Assembly: GCF_900089495.1 (NCBI RefSeq)
Contig: NZ_LT605203.1
Span: forward strand, 242,184 to 306,183
Origin: Thiomonas sp. X19
GTDB lineage: Bacteria; Pseudomonadota; Gammaproteobacteria; Burkholderiales; Burkholderiaceae_C
Length of the DNA stretch: 64,000 nt
Reading direction: 5' to 3'
Shown here piece by piece: positions 44,492 through 54,251 of the stretch. Both the position numbers and the translations under genes were made by a program. Within the stretch, counting starts at the first letter, position 1, and every line of letters begins with the position of its first letter. The notes beneath the pieces were generated by a model, which saw only the letters and a list, made by a program, of their open reading frames with translations, had not been told where the DNA came from and did no database searches.

Positions 44492-46783
44492 ATGTCCACC
44501 CCCGATGCCAAGGCCGAGCTGCGCCGCGCGGCCCTGGAATATCACGAATTTCCCCGCCCGGGGAAGATCAGCGTCACCCCGACCAAGCAACTCTCCAACC
44601 AGCGCGATCTGGCGCTGGCGTATTCGCCGGGCGTGGCCGCGGCCTGCGAAGACATCGTGCAGAACCCGGGGGATGCGGCGCGCTACACCGCGCGCAGCAA
44701 TCTGGTGGGCGTCATCACCAACGGCACGGCGGTGCTGGGGCTGGGCGACATCGGCCCGCTGGCAGCCAAGCCGGTGATGGAAGGCAAGGCGGTGCTGTTC
44801 AAGAAGTTCGCCAATATCGATGTGTTCGACATCGAAATCAACGAGAAAGACCCGGCCAAGCTCATCGAGATCATCGCGGCGCTGGAACCCACCTTCGGCG
44901 GCATCAACCTGGAAGACATCAAGGCGCCGGAGTGTTTCCAGGTGGAGCGCAGCTTGCGCCAGCGCATGCGCATTCCGGTGTTCCACGACGACCAGCATGG
45001 CACCGCCATCATCGTCGGCGCCGCCGTGCTCAACGGGCTGAAGGTGCTGGGCAAGCGCATCGAAGACGTGAAGCTGGTGTGCTCGGGCGCGGGCGCCGCG
45101 GCGCTGGCCTGCCTGCACCTGCTGGAGCATCTGGGCCTGGCGCGCGAACACATCTGGGTCAGCGATCTGGCCGGCGTGGTGTGGGCCGGGCGCACCGAGT
45201 TGATGGACCCGGACAAGGCGCGTTACGCGCAGCCCACCGAGGCCCGCAAGCTTGGCGACATCATCGACGGCGCCGACATCTTCCTCGGCCTGTCCGCCGG
45301 TGGCGTGCTCAAGCCCGAGATGGTGGCACGCATGGCCGCCAAGCCGCTGATCCTGGCGCTGGCCAACCCCACGCCGGAAATTCTCCCCGAGGAAATCAAG
45401 GCGGTGCGCGGCGACGCGGTGATCGCCACCGGCCGTTCGGACTATCCGAACCAGGTCAACAACGTGCTGTGCTTTCCCTACATCTTCCGCGGCGCACTGG
45501 ACTGCGGCGCCACCACCATCACCACCGAGATGGAAGTGGCCGCGGTGCAGGCCATTGCCGCGCTGGCGCAGATGGAACAGAGCGATGTGGTGACCACCGC
45601 TTACGGCATGCAGGAAGCCGGCTTCGGCCCCACCTACCTGATCCCCAAGCCTTTCGACCCGCGCCTGATTCTGCACATCGCCCCGGCCGTGGCCCGGGCG
45701 GCTGCGGCCAGCGGTGTGGCGACGCGGCCGATTGCCGACCTCGACACCTACCGCGAGCAACTGCAGCAGTTCGTCTATCAGTCGGGCGCGATGATGCGGC
45801 CCATTTTCTCCATCGCCAAACACGCGCAGAAAAAGCGCATCGTCTACGCCGAAGGCGAGGACGAGCGCGTGCTGCGCGCCGTGCGCGTGGTGATCGATGA
45901 GCAGCTTGCGCGCCCGATCCTGGTGGGCCGCCCGGCGGTCATCGCACAGCGGGTGGAGCGCTTTGGCCTGCGCCTGCAGGAAGGGCGCGACTTTGACGTG
46001 GTCAACACCGACAACGACGAGCGCTACCGCGACTTCTGGCAGAGCTATCAGCAGATCGCCGGGCGCAAGGGCATCACCCCGCCGTTCGCCAAGATCGAGA
46101 TGCGCCGCCGCCTCACCCTGATCAGCGCGATGATGCTGCACAAGGGCGAGGCCGACGGCATGATCTGCGGCACCTGGGGCAACACCCATCTGCACCTGCA
46201 CTACATCGACCAGGTGATCGGCAAACGCACCGGCGCCAAGGTTTACGCCGCGATGAACGGGCTCATCCTGCCAGGGCGCCAGGTCATGCTGGTGGACACG
46301 CACATCAATCTCGACCCCAGCGCCGAGGATCTGGCCGAGATCACCCTCATGGCCGCCGAGGAGTTGCGCCGCTTCGGCATCACGCCCAAGGTGGCGCTGC
46401 TGTCGCATTCCAATTTCGGCTCCAGCAATGCCCCCAGCGCACTCAAAATGCGCCAGACCCTCGAGTTGCTGCACCAGCGCGACCCCGCGCTAGAGGTGGA
46501 CGGCGAGATGCATGGCGATTGCGCCTTCGACGCCGGGCTGCGCGCCAGCCTGCTGCCGCAGACCACCTTGTCGGGCGAGGCCAATCTGCTGGTTTTCCCG
46601 GGTCTGGACGCCGCCAACATTGCCTACAACCTGCTCAAAACCACCGCCAGCAACAACGTCGCCATCGGCCCCATGCTGCTCGGGGCGGCCAAGCCGGTGA
46701 ACATCCTCACCGCATCGAGTACCGTGCGGCGCATCGTCAATATGACCGCGCTCACCGTGATGGACGCCAACTCGACGCGCTGA
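44492..46783 (+). CDS. maeB: NADP-dependent malic enzyme with phosphotransacetylase-like domain
   Basis: A 763-residue two-domain protein, the normal length for MaeB. The malic enzyme half (1-430) converts malate to pyruvate and CO2 with [16 protein letters not shown] near 40, [10 protein letters not shown] near 165, and the nucleotide region [15 protein letters not shown] near 195. The C-terminal half (about 440-763) resembles phosphate acetyltransferase and usually works in regulation by acetyl-CoA rather than catalysis. GGAG lies 8 bases before the ATG. Only about 90 bases separate it from an IS1182 element, so its promoter may be affected. Confidence 0.95.
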   Translation: MSTPDAKAELRRAALEYHEFPRPGKISVTPTKQLSNQRDLALAYSPGVAAACEDIVQNPGDAARYTARSNLVGVITNGTAVLGLGDIGPLAAKPVMEGKAVLFKKFANIDVFDIEINEKDPAKLIEIIAALEPTFGGINLEDIKAPECFQVERSLRQRMRIPVFHDDQHGTAIIVGAAVLNGLKVLGKRIEDVKLVCSGAGAAALACLHLLEHLGLAREHIWVSDLAGVVWAGRTELMDPDKARYAQPTEARKLGDIIDGADIFLGLSAGGVLKPEMVARMAAKPLILALANPTPEILPEEIKAVRGDAVIATGRSDYPNQVNNVLCFPYIFRGALDCGATTITTEMEVAAVQAIAALAQMEQSDVVTTAYGMQEAGFGPTYLIPKPFDPRLILHIAPAVARAAAASGVATRPIADLDTYREQLQQFVYQSGAMMRPIFSIAKHAQKKRIVYAEGEDERVLRAVRVVIDEQLARPILVGRPAVIAQRVERFGLRLQEGRDFDVVNTDNDERYRDFWQSYQQIAGRKGITPPFAKIEMRRRLTLISAMMLHKGEADGMICGTWGNTHLHLHYIDQVIGKRTGAKVYAAMNGLILPGRQVMLVDTHINLDPSAEDLAEITLMAAEELRRFGITPKVALLSHSNFGSSNAPSALKMRQTLELLHQRDPALEVDGEMHGDCAFDAGLRASLLPQTTLSGEANLLVFPGLDAANIAYNLLKTTASNNVAIGPMLLGAAKPVNILTASSTVRRIVNMTALTVMDANSTR

Positions 46784-47142
46784 AGCCCAGTCCCCTGCAT
46801 TCACACCGCACCTCATTTTCAGGGACGATCAGGCTGAGTGTGCGCTCACTCAAGAAAGCTGTGCTGCACAAAAAATAGGCGCAATTCTTGCTTTCAGCGG
46901 CCGATTCCAATACGCTTTGAGTTTGACGCGCCGCATGATGCGCCTCCCGCGGCATCCAGTTTGGTCGTGACGCAACATCGGTTGGACTTGTGGGCATTGC
47001 TGCAAACCTGTCGCATCGCAAGCGATTGCAGGCCAAACTGCAAGCCGAAGCACAGGCCAGAAGCACAGGCCAATCACGCATTCATTCACCCCCGGCGAGC
47101 GTTTTCCACCGGGGTTTTCGCAAACTGGCCCATTCATCGTTC
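46784..47142. other. intergenic region, no gene seen
   Basis: 359 bases between maeB and the ribonuclease gene. It holds a small dyad TGAGTG/CACTCA near 46832-46850 and a run of A and T (AAAAAATAGG) near 46871, but no clear terminator or promoter pair. A GTG-started extension of the ribonuclease frame reaches into it (46990), without coding character. Confidence 0.4.
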
Positions 47143-47613
47143 GTGTACAGGTTCGCAGCCCCGATCCAACCACCTGTTAAACCGGGCCAGCGCATCACCC
47201 GGGCATTGGCACTGTGCATCGCACTGTTCGGCCTTCAACTTGCAGCTTGGTCCGCAGGCGGCGTCCAGGGTTGGGGCTTGGCCCAGGGGCGCGAACGGCA
47301 TGCCGAAAGCTGGCGCGATGAGGCCACGCCAGCCGTGCGTGCCGGGGAACTTCCGCGTGAAGCCCAGCACACACTGCAGTTGATTCGGCAGGGAGGGCCC
47401 TTCCCCTACGCGAAGGACGGCATTGTTTTTGGAAATTATGAGCACATCCTGCCGCAGCGGCGACGCGGCTATTACCGTGAATACACCGTACCAACCCCGG
47501 CAAGCCGCAACCGGGGGGCACAACGCCTTGTCTGCGGGGGACCTCCGCGCACCCCCGATCTCTGCTACTACACCCATGATCACTACGCAAGTTTCCAAGC
47601 CATCGCTCACTGA
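47143..47613 (+). CDS. secreted guanyl-specific ribonuclease, RNase Sa/barnase family
   Basis: An exported RNase that cuts single-stranded RNA after G. Started at GTG 47143 it has 156 residues: signal peptide (ITRALALCIALFGLQLAAWSAGG, cleavage near 38-40), a linker, then a domain close to Streptomyces RNase Sa (LPREAQHTL, GGPFPYAKDGIVF, GYYREYTV). All four catalytic residues of RNase Sa are matched: Glu113, Arg124, Arg128 and His147; guanine-binding Glu100 is present too. No ATG is available, so the start is uncertain (GTG 46990 is an alternative). The barstar gene overlaps its last 38 bases, forming a toxin-inhibitor pair. Confidence 0.8.
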   Translation: MYRFAAPIQPPVKPGQRITRALALCIALFGLQLAAWSAGGVQGWGLAQGRERHAESWRDEATPAVRAGELPREAQHTLQLIRQGGPFPYAKDGIVFGNYEHILPQRRRGYYREYTVPTPASRNRGAQRLVCGGPPRTPDLCYYTHDHYASFQAIAH

Positions 47614-48022
47614 GGCCGAGGGCGGGGTCAATCTCAAACTCCTGCGCCCGAATATCGTGCAGTCGATCCGCGCCTTTCGCGTGCCGGCGCTGATGTCCGC
47701 CGCGCAGGACGCCGGCCAGCATTTCCTCTACGCCAATCTGGCCGAGGCCACGACCAAGCAGGAAGTGCTGGAAATCGTGGCGCGTTCCTTCACCTTCCCC
47801 AAACATTTCGGCAAGAATTTCGACGCCCTGCGCGACTGCCTGACCGACATGATCCAAAGCTCGGGCAAGCAGCCGGGCTTCGTCATCGTGCTGGAGCAGT
47901 TGCCCATGACCCAGCGCTTCGACAAGGAAGCGCGCGAAACCCTGCTCGATGTCTTCCGCGACGCGGCCGATTTCTGGTTCGAGCAAGGCGTGGAATTCCG
48001 GGTTTTCTATTCTTTTCTGTAA
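47576..48022 (+). CDS. barstar family ribonuclease inhibitor
   Basis: A 148-residue cytoplasmic inhibitor. The barstar fold is recognised from FTFPKHFGKNFDALRDCLTD (about 76-95), where the two Asp correspond to barstar Asp35 and Asp39 that block the RNase active site, and from ETLLDVFRDAADFW with the third acidic residue. The N-terminal 60 residues (through FLYANLAEATTKQEV) are longer than in Bacillus barstar. Its ATG lies inside the ribonuclease gene, in another frame, directly over the codon of a His next to the catalytic His. This overlap ensures inhibitor synthesis with the nuclease. Confidence 0.88.
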   Translation: MITTQVSKPSLTEAEGGVNLKLLRPNIVQSIRAFRVPALMSAAQDAGQHFLYANLAEATTKQEVLEIVARSFTFPKHFGKNFDALRDCLTDMIQSSGKQPGFVIVLEQLPMTQRFDKEARETLLDVFRDAADFWFEQGVEFRVFYSFL

Positions 48023-48195
48023 CCCGCGCGCCGGACCGGACGGCGTTGCGGGGCGAAGACGAACCGGGCTCCCGACTCAGCGGCAAACTGGCCTATGCGC
48101 CACCCGCACCCTGGTATGGCGCGTGGGTTGCCGAAGCTGCCTGAGGTTGTCTGAGGTTGCCGGAAGCGGCCTTGCCCCTTGCTTGAACCCTTGCC

Positions 48196-49008
48196 TCAGC
48201 CTGGGTTCAATTCCAGCGCCAGGCGCACATACTCGCCCACGCTCACCTCCTCGGCGCGGCGCTTGATGTCGAAATCTCCGGCATAACCCCGGCTGACGAG
48301 CCAGGGCTCCAGCGCATGGCGCAGCAGCTTGCGGCGTTGCGAGAACGCCGCGGCAGTCAGGGCTTGCAACACGGCGGGATCGAGGCCCGACAGTTCCGCC
48401 GGCGAACGCGGGTGCATGCGCACCACGGCCGAATCCACCCGGGGTGGCGGCGAGAACGCCTGCGGCCCCACGTTCAGCACATCCCACATGGCGTAGCGCC
48501 ACTGCAGCATGACCGACAGCCGCCCGTAGTCGCCGCAGGCGGGCGGCGCCACCATGCGCGCCACCACTTCTTTCTGCAGCATGAAATGCTGGTCATGCAC
48601 CGCGCTCGCCGCGCTCATCAAATGGAACAGCAGCGGGCTGGAGATGTTGTAGGGCAGGTTGCCGAAAATGCGCAACCGGGAGCCGAGACCGGCAAAGTCC
48701 AGAGCCAGCGCATCGGACTCGATGACGCGCACGCGCTCGGGTTCGCGCGTGCGCCAGCGCGCCGCGAGGTCGCGGTCGAGCTCGACCACGGTCAGCTGCC
48801 GGGTGCGGTCGAGCACCGGCCAGGTGAGCGCGCCCAGTCCGGGGCCGATTTCCACCAGCGGCTGACCGGCGCGCGGGTCGATGAGGCCGACGATCTCGGC
48901 AATCACCCCGGTGTCGGTGAGAAAGTGCTGGCCGAAGCGCTTGCGCGCGGTGTGCCCGGCGATGCGGGTCGGGCCGGCGGCGGTGCCGTGGCGGCTAGAA
49001 CCGGCCAT
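48196..49008 (-). CDS. rsmA: 16S rRNA (adenine1518/1519) dimethyltransferase
   Basis: A 270-residue methyltransferase (KsgA) that dimethylates two adenines near the 3' end of 16S rRNA. Motifs: RFGQHFLTD near 24-32, SAM loop [12 protein letters not shown] near 52-63, and catalytic [12 protein letters not shown] near 117. The length is as in E. coli (273). It lies 71 bases after surA on the same strand, the usual order. Confidence 0.96.
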   Translation of the reverse strand: MAGSSRHGTAAGPTRIAGHTARKRFGQHFLTDTGVIAEIVGLIDPRAGQPLVEIGPGLGALTWPVLDRTRQLTVVELDRDLAARWRTREPERVRVIESDALALDFAGLGSRLRIFGNLPYNISSPLLFHLMSAASAVHDQHFMLQKEVVARMVAPPACGDYGRLSVMLQWRYAMWDVLNVGPQAFSPPPRVDSAVVRMHPRSPAELSGLDPAVLQALTAAAFSQRRKLLRHALEPWLVSRGYAGDFDIKRRAEEVSVGEYVRLALELNPG

Positions 49009-49079
49009 GGCGGCGACGCGGCATCACACGGGTGGTCAAGCGCTGGGGCTGCATGGCCAGCGGCATGCCCAGCGCGGCA

Positions 49080-50492
49080 TCAGGAGTCCGCATCCGGGAT
49101 CCGCACATAGGTGCGCGCGCGCACGTCTTTCACCAGTTCGTTGAAGTCTTTCTCTTCTTTTTGCTGCAGCAGGATGTTGCGCGCCACGGCGCGCTCCTGA
49201 TCCTTGCCGAGGGCGTGTTCGCGGCGGTCCACCAACTGCAGCAGGACCACCTTGCCGGGCAGCGTGATGGGCTGGGACACCTGCCCCGGGTTCAAGCGGT
49301 TGAGCGCGGCGTCGAGCGCCGGGGGCAGCTGCCCGGGCAGCACCCAGCCGAGATCGCCGCCTTTCTTGCCCGTGGCCACATCCTGCGACAGCTCACGCGC
49401 CTTGTCGGCGAATTGCACCTTGCCCTGCTCGACGGCGTCGCGAATGCTCGCCAACTCTTTCACGGCCGCTTGGCGTGACTTGCCGCTGTTGACGTCGAGG
49501 ACGATCTCGCTCACCCGGCTTTGCATCGCCGTGGCGGCGCCAAGCTGGCCGCCCTGCTCGGCCACCAGCTTCAGGATGTGAAAACCGGCGGGGCTGCGGA
49601 TCACGCCGCTGATCTCGCCCGGCTTGAGGCCGCGGATCGCTTCCATGAACAGGCCGGGCCACTGGCTGGCGGGGCGCACGCCGAGGTTGACGCCATTTTT
49701 CGCCTCCGGGCCCTGCGAGTATTCCATCGCCAGCTTGCTGAAATCACGCCCCTGCCTGAGCTTGCCGAGGGCCTCGTCGATGCGCACCTTGGCCTGCGCC
49801 ACCTGCTCGGGCGTGGGCTGGCTGGGCAGGGGAATGAAAATTTGTGCGAGTTGAATCTGGGTTTGCGCAGCCAGCGGCTGTTTCGCCTGTTTGGCCAGAT
49901 AGTCGTCCACCTCCTGGTCGCTGATCTTGATGCGCGCGGCCACCTCCTGCTGCCGCAGGCGGCCAATCAACACTTCACGCTTGACCTGCTCCTTGTATTC
50001 GCTCCAGCCCAGCCCTTCGGCGGTGATCTGCTTGCGGAATTGCTCGGTGCTGAGCTTGTAGCCAGCAGCCACCTGGGCGATGGCCCGGTCCACCGCCTCG
50101 GCACTGACGACGATGCCGCTGTCCTCGGCGTACTGCGCCATCGCCACCTGGTCGATCAGCTGGTTCAACAGCTCGGCGCGCAGCTGTGCGATGGGTGGCA
50201 TTTGCGCCCGTTGCTGCGCGATTTGCTGCTCGGCCGCGCGCACCCGCAAATCCAGGTCGTACTGGGTGATGACCTGGCTGCCCACCACCGCGGCAATGCC
50301 GTCGCTGCCTTGCGATCCGCCCCCGGACAAGGCCGCTTGCGGCGTGGCGGGGAGCTGTGGGGTTTGCATCAGCGCCGAGCCCTGGCCCGAGAGTCCGGGA
50401 GCAGACTTCAAGCCAAGACCTTGGGCGCCGGCCGCGCCGCTGAGCAGCAAGGCAGCCAGGGCCGTGGCGCGGCGCAGGGAGAAATTACTCAT
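49080..50492 (-). CDS. surA: periplasmic chaperone / peptidyl-prolyl isomerase SurA
   Basis: A 470-residue periplasmic protein that escorts outer-membrane proteins. Signal peptide (MSNFSLRRATALAALLLSGAAG), N-terminal chaperone domain (VVGSQVITQYDLDLRV), then two parvulin domains: about 190-300 (IQLAQIFIPLP to GFHILKLV) and about 310-420 (RVSEIVLDV to KVVLLQLVDRR). It starts 8 bases inside the end of lptD, so the two are coupled, consistent with SurA delivering LptD. Confidence 0.93.
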   Translation of the reverse strand: MSNFSLRRATALAALLLSGAAGAQGLGLKSAPGLSGQGSALMQTPQLPATPQAALSGGGSQGSDGIAAVVGSQVITQYDLDLRVRAAEQQIAQQRAQMPPIAQLRAELLNQLIDQVAMAQYAEDSGIVVSAEAVDRAIAQVAAGYKLSTEQFRKQITAEGLGWSEYKEQVKREVLIGRLRQQEVAARIKISDQEVDDYLAKQAKQPLAAQTQIQLAQIFIPLPSQPTPEQVAQAKVRIDEALGKLRQGRDFSKLAMEYSQGPEAKNGVNLGVRPASQWPGLFMEAIRGLKPGEISGVIRSPAGFHILKLVAEQGGQLGAATAMQSRVSEIVLDVNSGKSRQAAVKELASIRDAVEQGKVQFADKARELSQDVATGKKGGDLGWVLPGQLPPALDAALNRLNPGQVSQPITLPGKVVLLQLVDRREHALGKDQERAVARNILLQQKEEKDFNELVKDVRARTYVRIPDADS

Positions 50493-52827
50493 AGTTGAGA
50501 TAACGGCTGGGAGGCGCCGTGGGTTGGTTCAGCAGTTGGTAACCGGGGATATTTTGCTCGAATGCCGACAAGGGATTGCCGATCACGCTCAGACGGGAAA
50601 AACCCGTGAGCTCGAGTTGGAATAACAGGCGGGTGGATGCCGTGAACGTGGACAGCGAATTGCGCTGCACCGCGATGCGTGCCAGCCAACAACCGCCGTT
50701 GTACTCGAAACCCAGCAGGCCGTCGTTGAATTGCTTGTCCAGAATGCTGTAGTTGGCCTGGCCGACCGAGTACCAGCGGCTGGACAACTGCCACTGCCAG
50801 GCCGTGTTGACGTATTTCAAGGGAATCTGCGTTGCCGTGGCGCTTTGCACCTGGTAGGACACGCTCACGCGCTTGAAAGCATCGGGGTTCCATTGCGCAC
50901 CCACGGCGGCCTGCACCAGTTGCCGCAGGCGCGTGTTGTAGTCGATCGCGGCATTGGCGCTCCAGCGCGGATCGAGCGAAACGCTGGCCAGCGCAAAGCT
51001 GTCGTTCAGACCCGCCGGCACGGGCGGTCCGGTGAGCGTGACCCGCTGCTCGCGCAGCAGCACGCGTTGCGCCAAGGTCAGCCGGGCGTATTCCGCGCCG
51101 GTGGCATTGTCGAGAAAACGGGTGGTGACGCCGCCGGTGATGTTGTTGGCGTCGGCGATGCGGTCGCTGCCGGAAAACACGTTGTCCACATAGATGGTGG
51201 ACAGGTTCAGATCCAGTGGGGCGCTGTCGAAATTCGGCAGGTATTGCTGGTTGCTGTAGGGCGTGTAGACGTAGTAGAGCCGAGGCTCCAGCGTCTGCGT
51301 CACGTCATGGCCGAAGAAGCGCGTCTTGCGCTCGAACACCAGCCCCGAGTCCAGGCTGAAGGTGGGCAGGTTGCGCGTGGCCGTGGTGGCGCCGTTGGCC
51401 ATCGCGGTGTCGGTGCTGTAGTAGGTGCTGTTGAACGACAGCTTGGGCGTGATGAAGCCCTCCGGGGCGATGAACGGCCGGCTGATGCTGGGGTTGATGT
51501 ACACCCGGTCGCCCGACAGCAGCCCGGGCGTGGAATTGGTGAAGCGCGCGGCCTCGGCCTGCAACTGCCACTGCAGGCCGGTGTAGTTGTCGCTATGCCA
51601 GGTGCCGTACAGCCGGGGTTGGGTGTTGTAAGGCACGCCGATGGGCGAAGCCGGGTTCTGCAAAGTCTGCCACTGGTTGAAGCTGGCCTGGATGGAACCG
51701 TTGGGCTGGCTCCAGGTCACCTGGCCTTGTTGCGGCAGGATGCGGTTGGCGCCGATGACGGGGTCCACGCCGCCGAAATCCTGCCACCAGTTGTTGTCGG
51801 ACACGCGCTGCAGGTTCAGGCCGTAGCTCACGCTGGGCGCCAGTGCGCCGTTTTGCTGGAACACGCCGGCCCAGCGCTGGCTGCCGCCCGCGGCGCTGTC
51901 GGACGGCATGTAGTCGATGAAGCTGCGGCCGGAAAAACTCGGCTCCAGCCAGCGCAGCTCGGCGCTGCCCATGAAGCCCCGGCGCTGCAGCAGCCTGGGG
52001 GTCAGGGTGGCGTCGTAGTTCGGCGCGATGTTCCAGTAATACGGTTGGGCGTAGTCCAGGCCATTCTGGCTGTCCAGGCCGATGGTGGGCGGCAGGAAGC
52101 CCGACTTGCGCGCATCGCTCAGCGGAAAACTGGCATAGGGCAGCGGCAGAATGGTGACGCCCTTGAACACCACGCGCCCGTCGTGCGCCACGCCGGTGTT
52201 GTCGGCCGAGTCCAGCTCCAGGTCGGTGGCCTGCATGAACCAGTCCAGCGGACTGGCGGTGCAGGTGGTGTAGGTCGCATTCTTGGCCTCCACCCGGTTG
52301 TGGCTCAGAAACTTCACCACGTCGGCGTGGCCGTGGCCTTGCGTCCGGTTGAAAAAATAGTGCGCCTGCGGCATCTGCCCGGTGCCCGAGGCCAGGTTGT
52401 ACTGTAGGCTGGGGCCGCTGAAGACATTGCCGTCGCGCACGACGCGCACATCGCCCTGCGCATCGATCGCGTCCTGGGCGATGTCGTAGTGCAAGCGCTC
52501 GGCCTTGAACACCACGCTGTGCTTGCGCAGCTCCACGTTGCCGCTGGCGTTCATGTCGATGTCGGTCTGGCCGGAAAGCTGGTCGGCCCAGATGAACAGG
52601 GGCTCGCGCATCTGCGCCGCCGGTGAAAGACGTTGCGCCAGATCCAGACTGGGCGTGAGCTGCAGCGCGTCCGTTTCCTGCGGCGGCGTCGGTGGCGCAG
52701 CCGCCTCGGGGGCTTGTTGCGCGCCGGCCGGCGCCAGCTCCGCCAGCGCCAGGCCCAGCGCCGCCGCGAGCAGCCGCAGACGCGGCCTGCGCGGCGGTCG
52801 GAAAGGGGTCGGCGGGGACTTGGGCAC
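50485..52827 (-). CDS. lptD: LPS-assembly outer membrane protein LptD
   Basis: A 780-residue outer-membrane beta-barrel that inserts lipopolysaccharide with LptE. Signal peptide (LLAAALGLALAELAPAGAQ), N-terminal OstA/jellyroll domain (about 80-210, DQLSGQTDIDMNASGNVEL), then a long 26-strand-type barrel. E. coli LptD has four key Cys; here only two remain, near 188 and 712, matching one of the two native disulfides. The last strand ends in aromatic-containing RYLNYE. It is divergent from amgK (279-base gap) and overlaps surA. Confidence 0.92.
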   Translation of the reverse strand: MPKSPPTPFRPPRRPRLRLLAAALGLALAELAPAGAQQAPEAAAPPTPPQETDALQLTPSLDLAQRLSPAAQMREPLFIWADQLSGQTDIDMNASGNVELRKHSVVFKAERLHYDIAQDAIDAQGDVRVVRDGNVFSGPSLQYNLASGTGQMPQAHYFFNRTQGHGHADVVKFLSHNRVEAKNATYTTCTASPLDWFMQATDLELDSADNTGVAHDGRVVFKGVTILPLPYASFPLSDARKSGFLPPTIGLDSQNGLDYAQPYYWNIAPNYDATLTPRLLQRRGFMGSAELRWLEPSFSGRSFIDYMPSDSAAGGSQRWAGVFQQNGALAPSVSYGLNLQRVSDNNWWQDFGGVDPVIGANRILPQQGQVTWSQPNGSIQASFNQWQTLQNPASPIGVPYNTQPRLYGTWHSDNYTGLQWQLQAEAARFTNSTPGLLSGDRVYINPSISRPFIAPEGFITPKLSFNSTYYSTDTAMANGATTATRNLPTFSLDSGLVFERKTRFFGHDVTQTLEPRLYYVYTPYSNQQYLPNFDSAPLDLNLSTIYVDNVFSGSDRIADANNITGGVTTRFLDNATGAEYARLTLAQRVLLREQRVTLTGPPVPAGLNDSFALASVSLDPRWSANAAIDYNTRLRQLVQAAVGAQWNPDAFKRVSVSYQVQSATATQIPLKYVNTAWQWQLSSRWYSVGQANYSILDKQFNDGLLGFEYNGGCWLARIAVQRNSLSTFTASTRLLFQLELTGFSRLSVIGNPLSAFEQNIPGYQLLNQPTAPPSRYLNYE

Positions 52828-53106
52828 TGGGCGGGGACGGACGGGTTGGGCCGGCGTGGGATGGATGCTGCAGGACGGACGACGCGGTTGCTTGGACGCG
52901 GGCCGAAGACTGCGGACCGGACGACGGGAGCCGGGGCGCTCGCAAGCGACAAGCGCACCCTAAAATCCTCGCGGATTATAGGAAGCCATCCCGCTTGCGC
53001 GTGCCGCGCCCCTTCCTTGCGCACCGCACTGCATCTCTATCCCGCATCTCGACCCACATCTCGGGCCTTTGCGTCCCCGCCCAGAGCCCACACGACCTTG
53101 AGCCCC

Positions 53107-54204
53107 ATGCCACAGCCGCACCCCTTGCAGTCCACGCCCCAGACACCCGTCGTCCCAGCGGATGCCCGTCTGCAAGCCCTGCACGCCTGGCTCGCCACCG
53201 CCCCCAGCGGCATGCAGGTCGATGTCGCCAGCCTGCAACCCGCCTCCAGCGATGCCAGTTTTCGGCGTTATTTCCGCGTGCAGTTCGCGGCGCCCGCAGC
53301 GGGCAGTTGCATCGTGATGGACGCGCCGCCGCCGCAGGAAAACATTCGCCCCTTCCTGCAGGTGGACGCGCTGCTGCGCGCCGGCGGCATCTCTGCCCCG
53401 CAGGTGCTGGCGAGCGATGCGCAGCAGGGTTTCATCCTGCTGTCCGACCTGGGCTGCACCACCTATCTGCAGGCGCTGCAAGCCGCGCGCGCGGCTGGCG
53501 ACATGCCGCGCTGCCTGGCGCTGATGCTCGACGCGATGGACACGCTCGTGCGCCTGCAAGCCCTCCCCGCGCCCGAGCTGCCCGCCTACGACGCGACGCG
53601 GCTGCGCACCGAGCTCGAACTCTTTCCCCACTGGTATGTGGGACAGCACCTGGGCGCCACGCTCAGCGCCGATGAGCAGGCCGGTCTGCAGCAGGTGTTC
53701 GGCGCCCTGCTGGCCAACAACATGGCGCAACCGCAGGTGCTGGTGCACCGCGACTATCACAGCCGCAACCTCATGCTGCTGGACGCGGGCCAGGAGCAGG
53801 GCAACCCCGGTGTGCTCGACTTCCAGGACGCGGTCATCGGCCCCATCACCTACGACCTCGCCTCGCTCTTGCGCGACGCCTACATCGCCTGGCCCGAAGA
53901 GCAGCAGCTCGACTGGGCGATTCGCTACTGGGAGCGCGCGCGCAAGGCCGCCCTGCCGGTGGACGCCGACTTCTCCGTCTTCTACCGCGACTTCGAGTGG
54001 ATGGGCCTGCAGCGCCACCTCAAGGTGCTGGGCATCTTCGCCCGGCTGTGGCACCGCGACGGCAAGGCGCAATACCTGGACCACCTGCCCATGGTGCTAG
54101 CCTACGCCCGCGCCACCGCGGCGCGCTATCACGACTTCAACCCCCTGATGCGCCTGCTGGACCGGCTGCAGGGCGTACAGCCGCGCACCGCCTACACGTT
54201 TTGA
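53107..54204 (+). CDS. amgK: N-acetylmuramate/N-acetylglucosamine kinase
   Basis: A 365-residue sugar kinase of the aminoglycoside-phosphotransferase fold. It phosphorylates N-acetylmuramic acid at C1 in the peptidoglycan-recycling shunt that leads to UDP-MurNAc. Motifs: SDASFRRYFRV (nucleotide loop) near 55, HRDYHSRNLM near 213 (catalytic Asp and Asn) and DFQDAVIGPITYDLASLL near 237 (metal Asp). ATG 53107 starts MPQPHP. murU follows after 47 bases, its pathway partner. Confidence 0.92.
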   Translation: MPQPHPLQSTPQTPVVPADARLQALHAWLATAPSGMQVDVASLQPASSDASFRRYFRVQFAAPAAGSCIVMDAPPPQENIRPFLQVDALLRAGGISAPQVLASDAQQGFILLSDLGCTTYLQALQAARAAGDMPRCLALMLDAMDTLVRLQALPAPELPAYDATRLRTELELFPHWYVGQHLGATLSADEQAGLQQVFGALLANNMAQPQVLVHRDYHSRNLMLLDAGQEQGNPGVLDFQDAVIGPITYDLASLLRDAYIAWPEEQQLDWAIRYWERARKAALPVDADFSVFYRDFEWMGLQRHLKVLGIFARLWHRDGKAQYLDHLPMVLAYARATAARYHDFNPLMRLLDRLQGVQPRTAYTF

Positions 54205-54251
54205 GCGGCGCCGAAGTTTTGAGCCACCCCGAAAGTTTGCTTCAGCCATCC

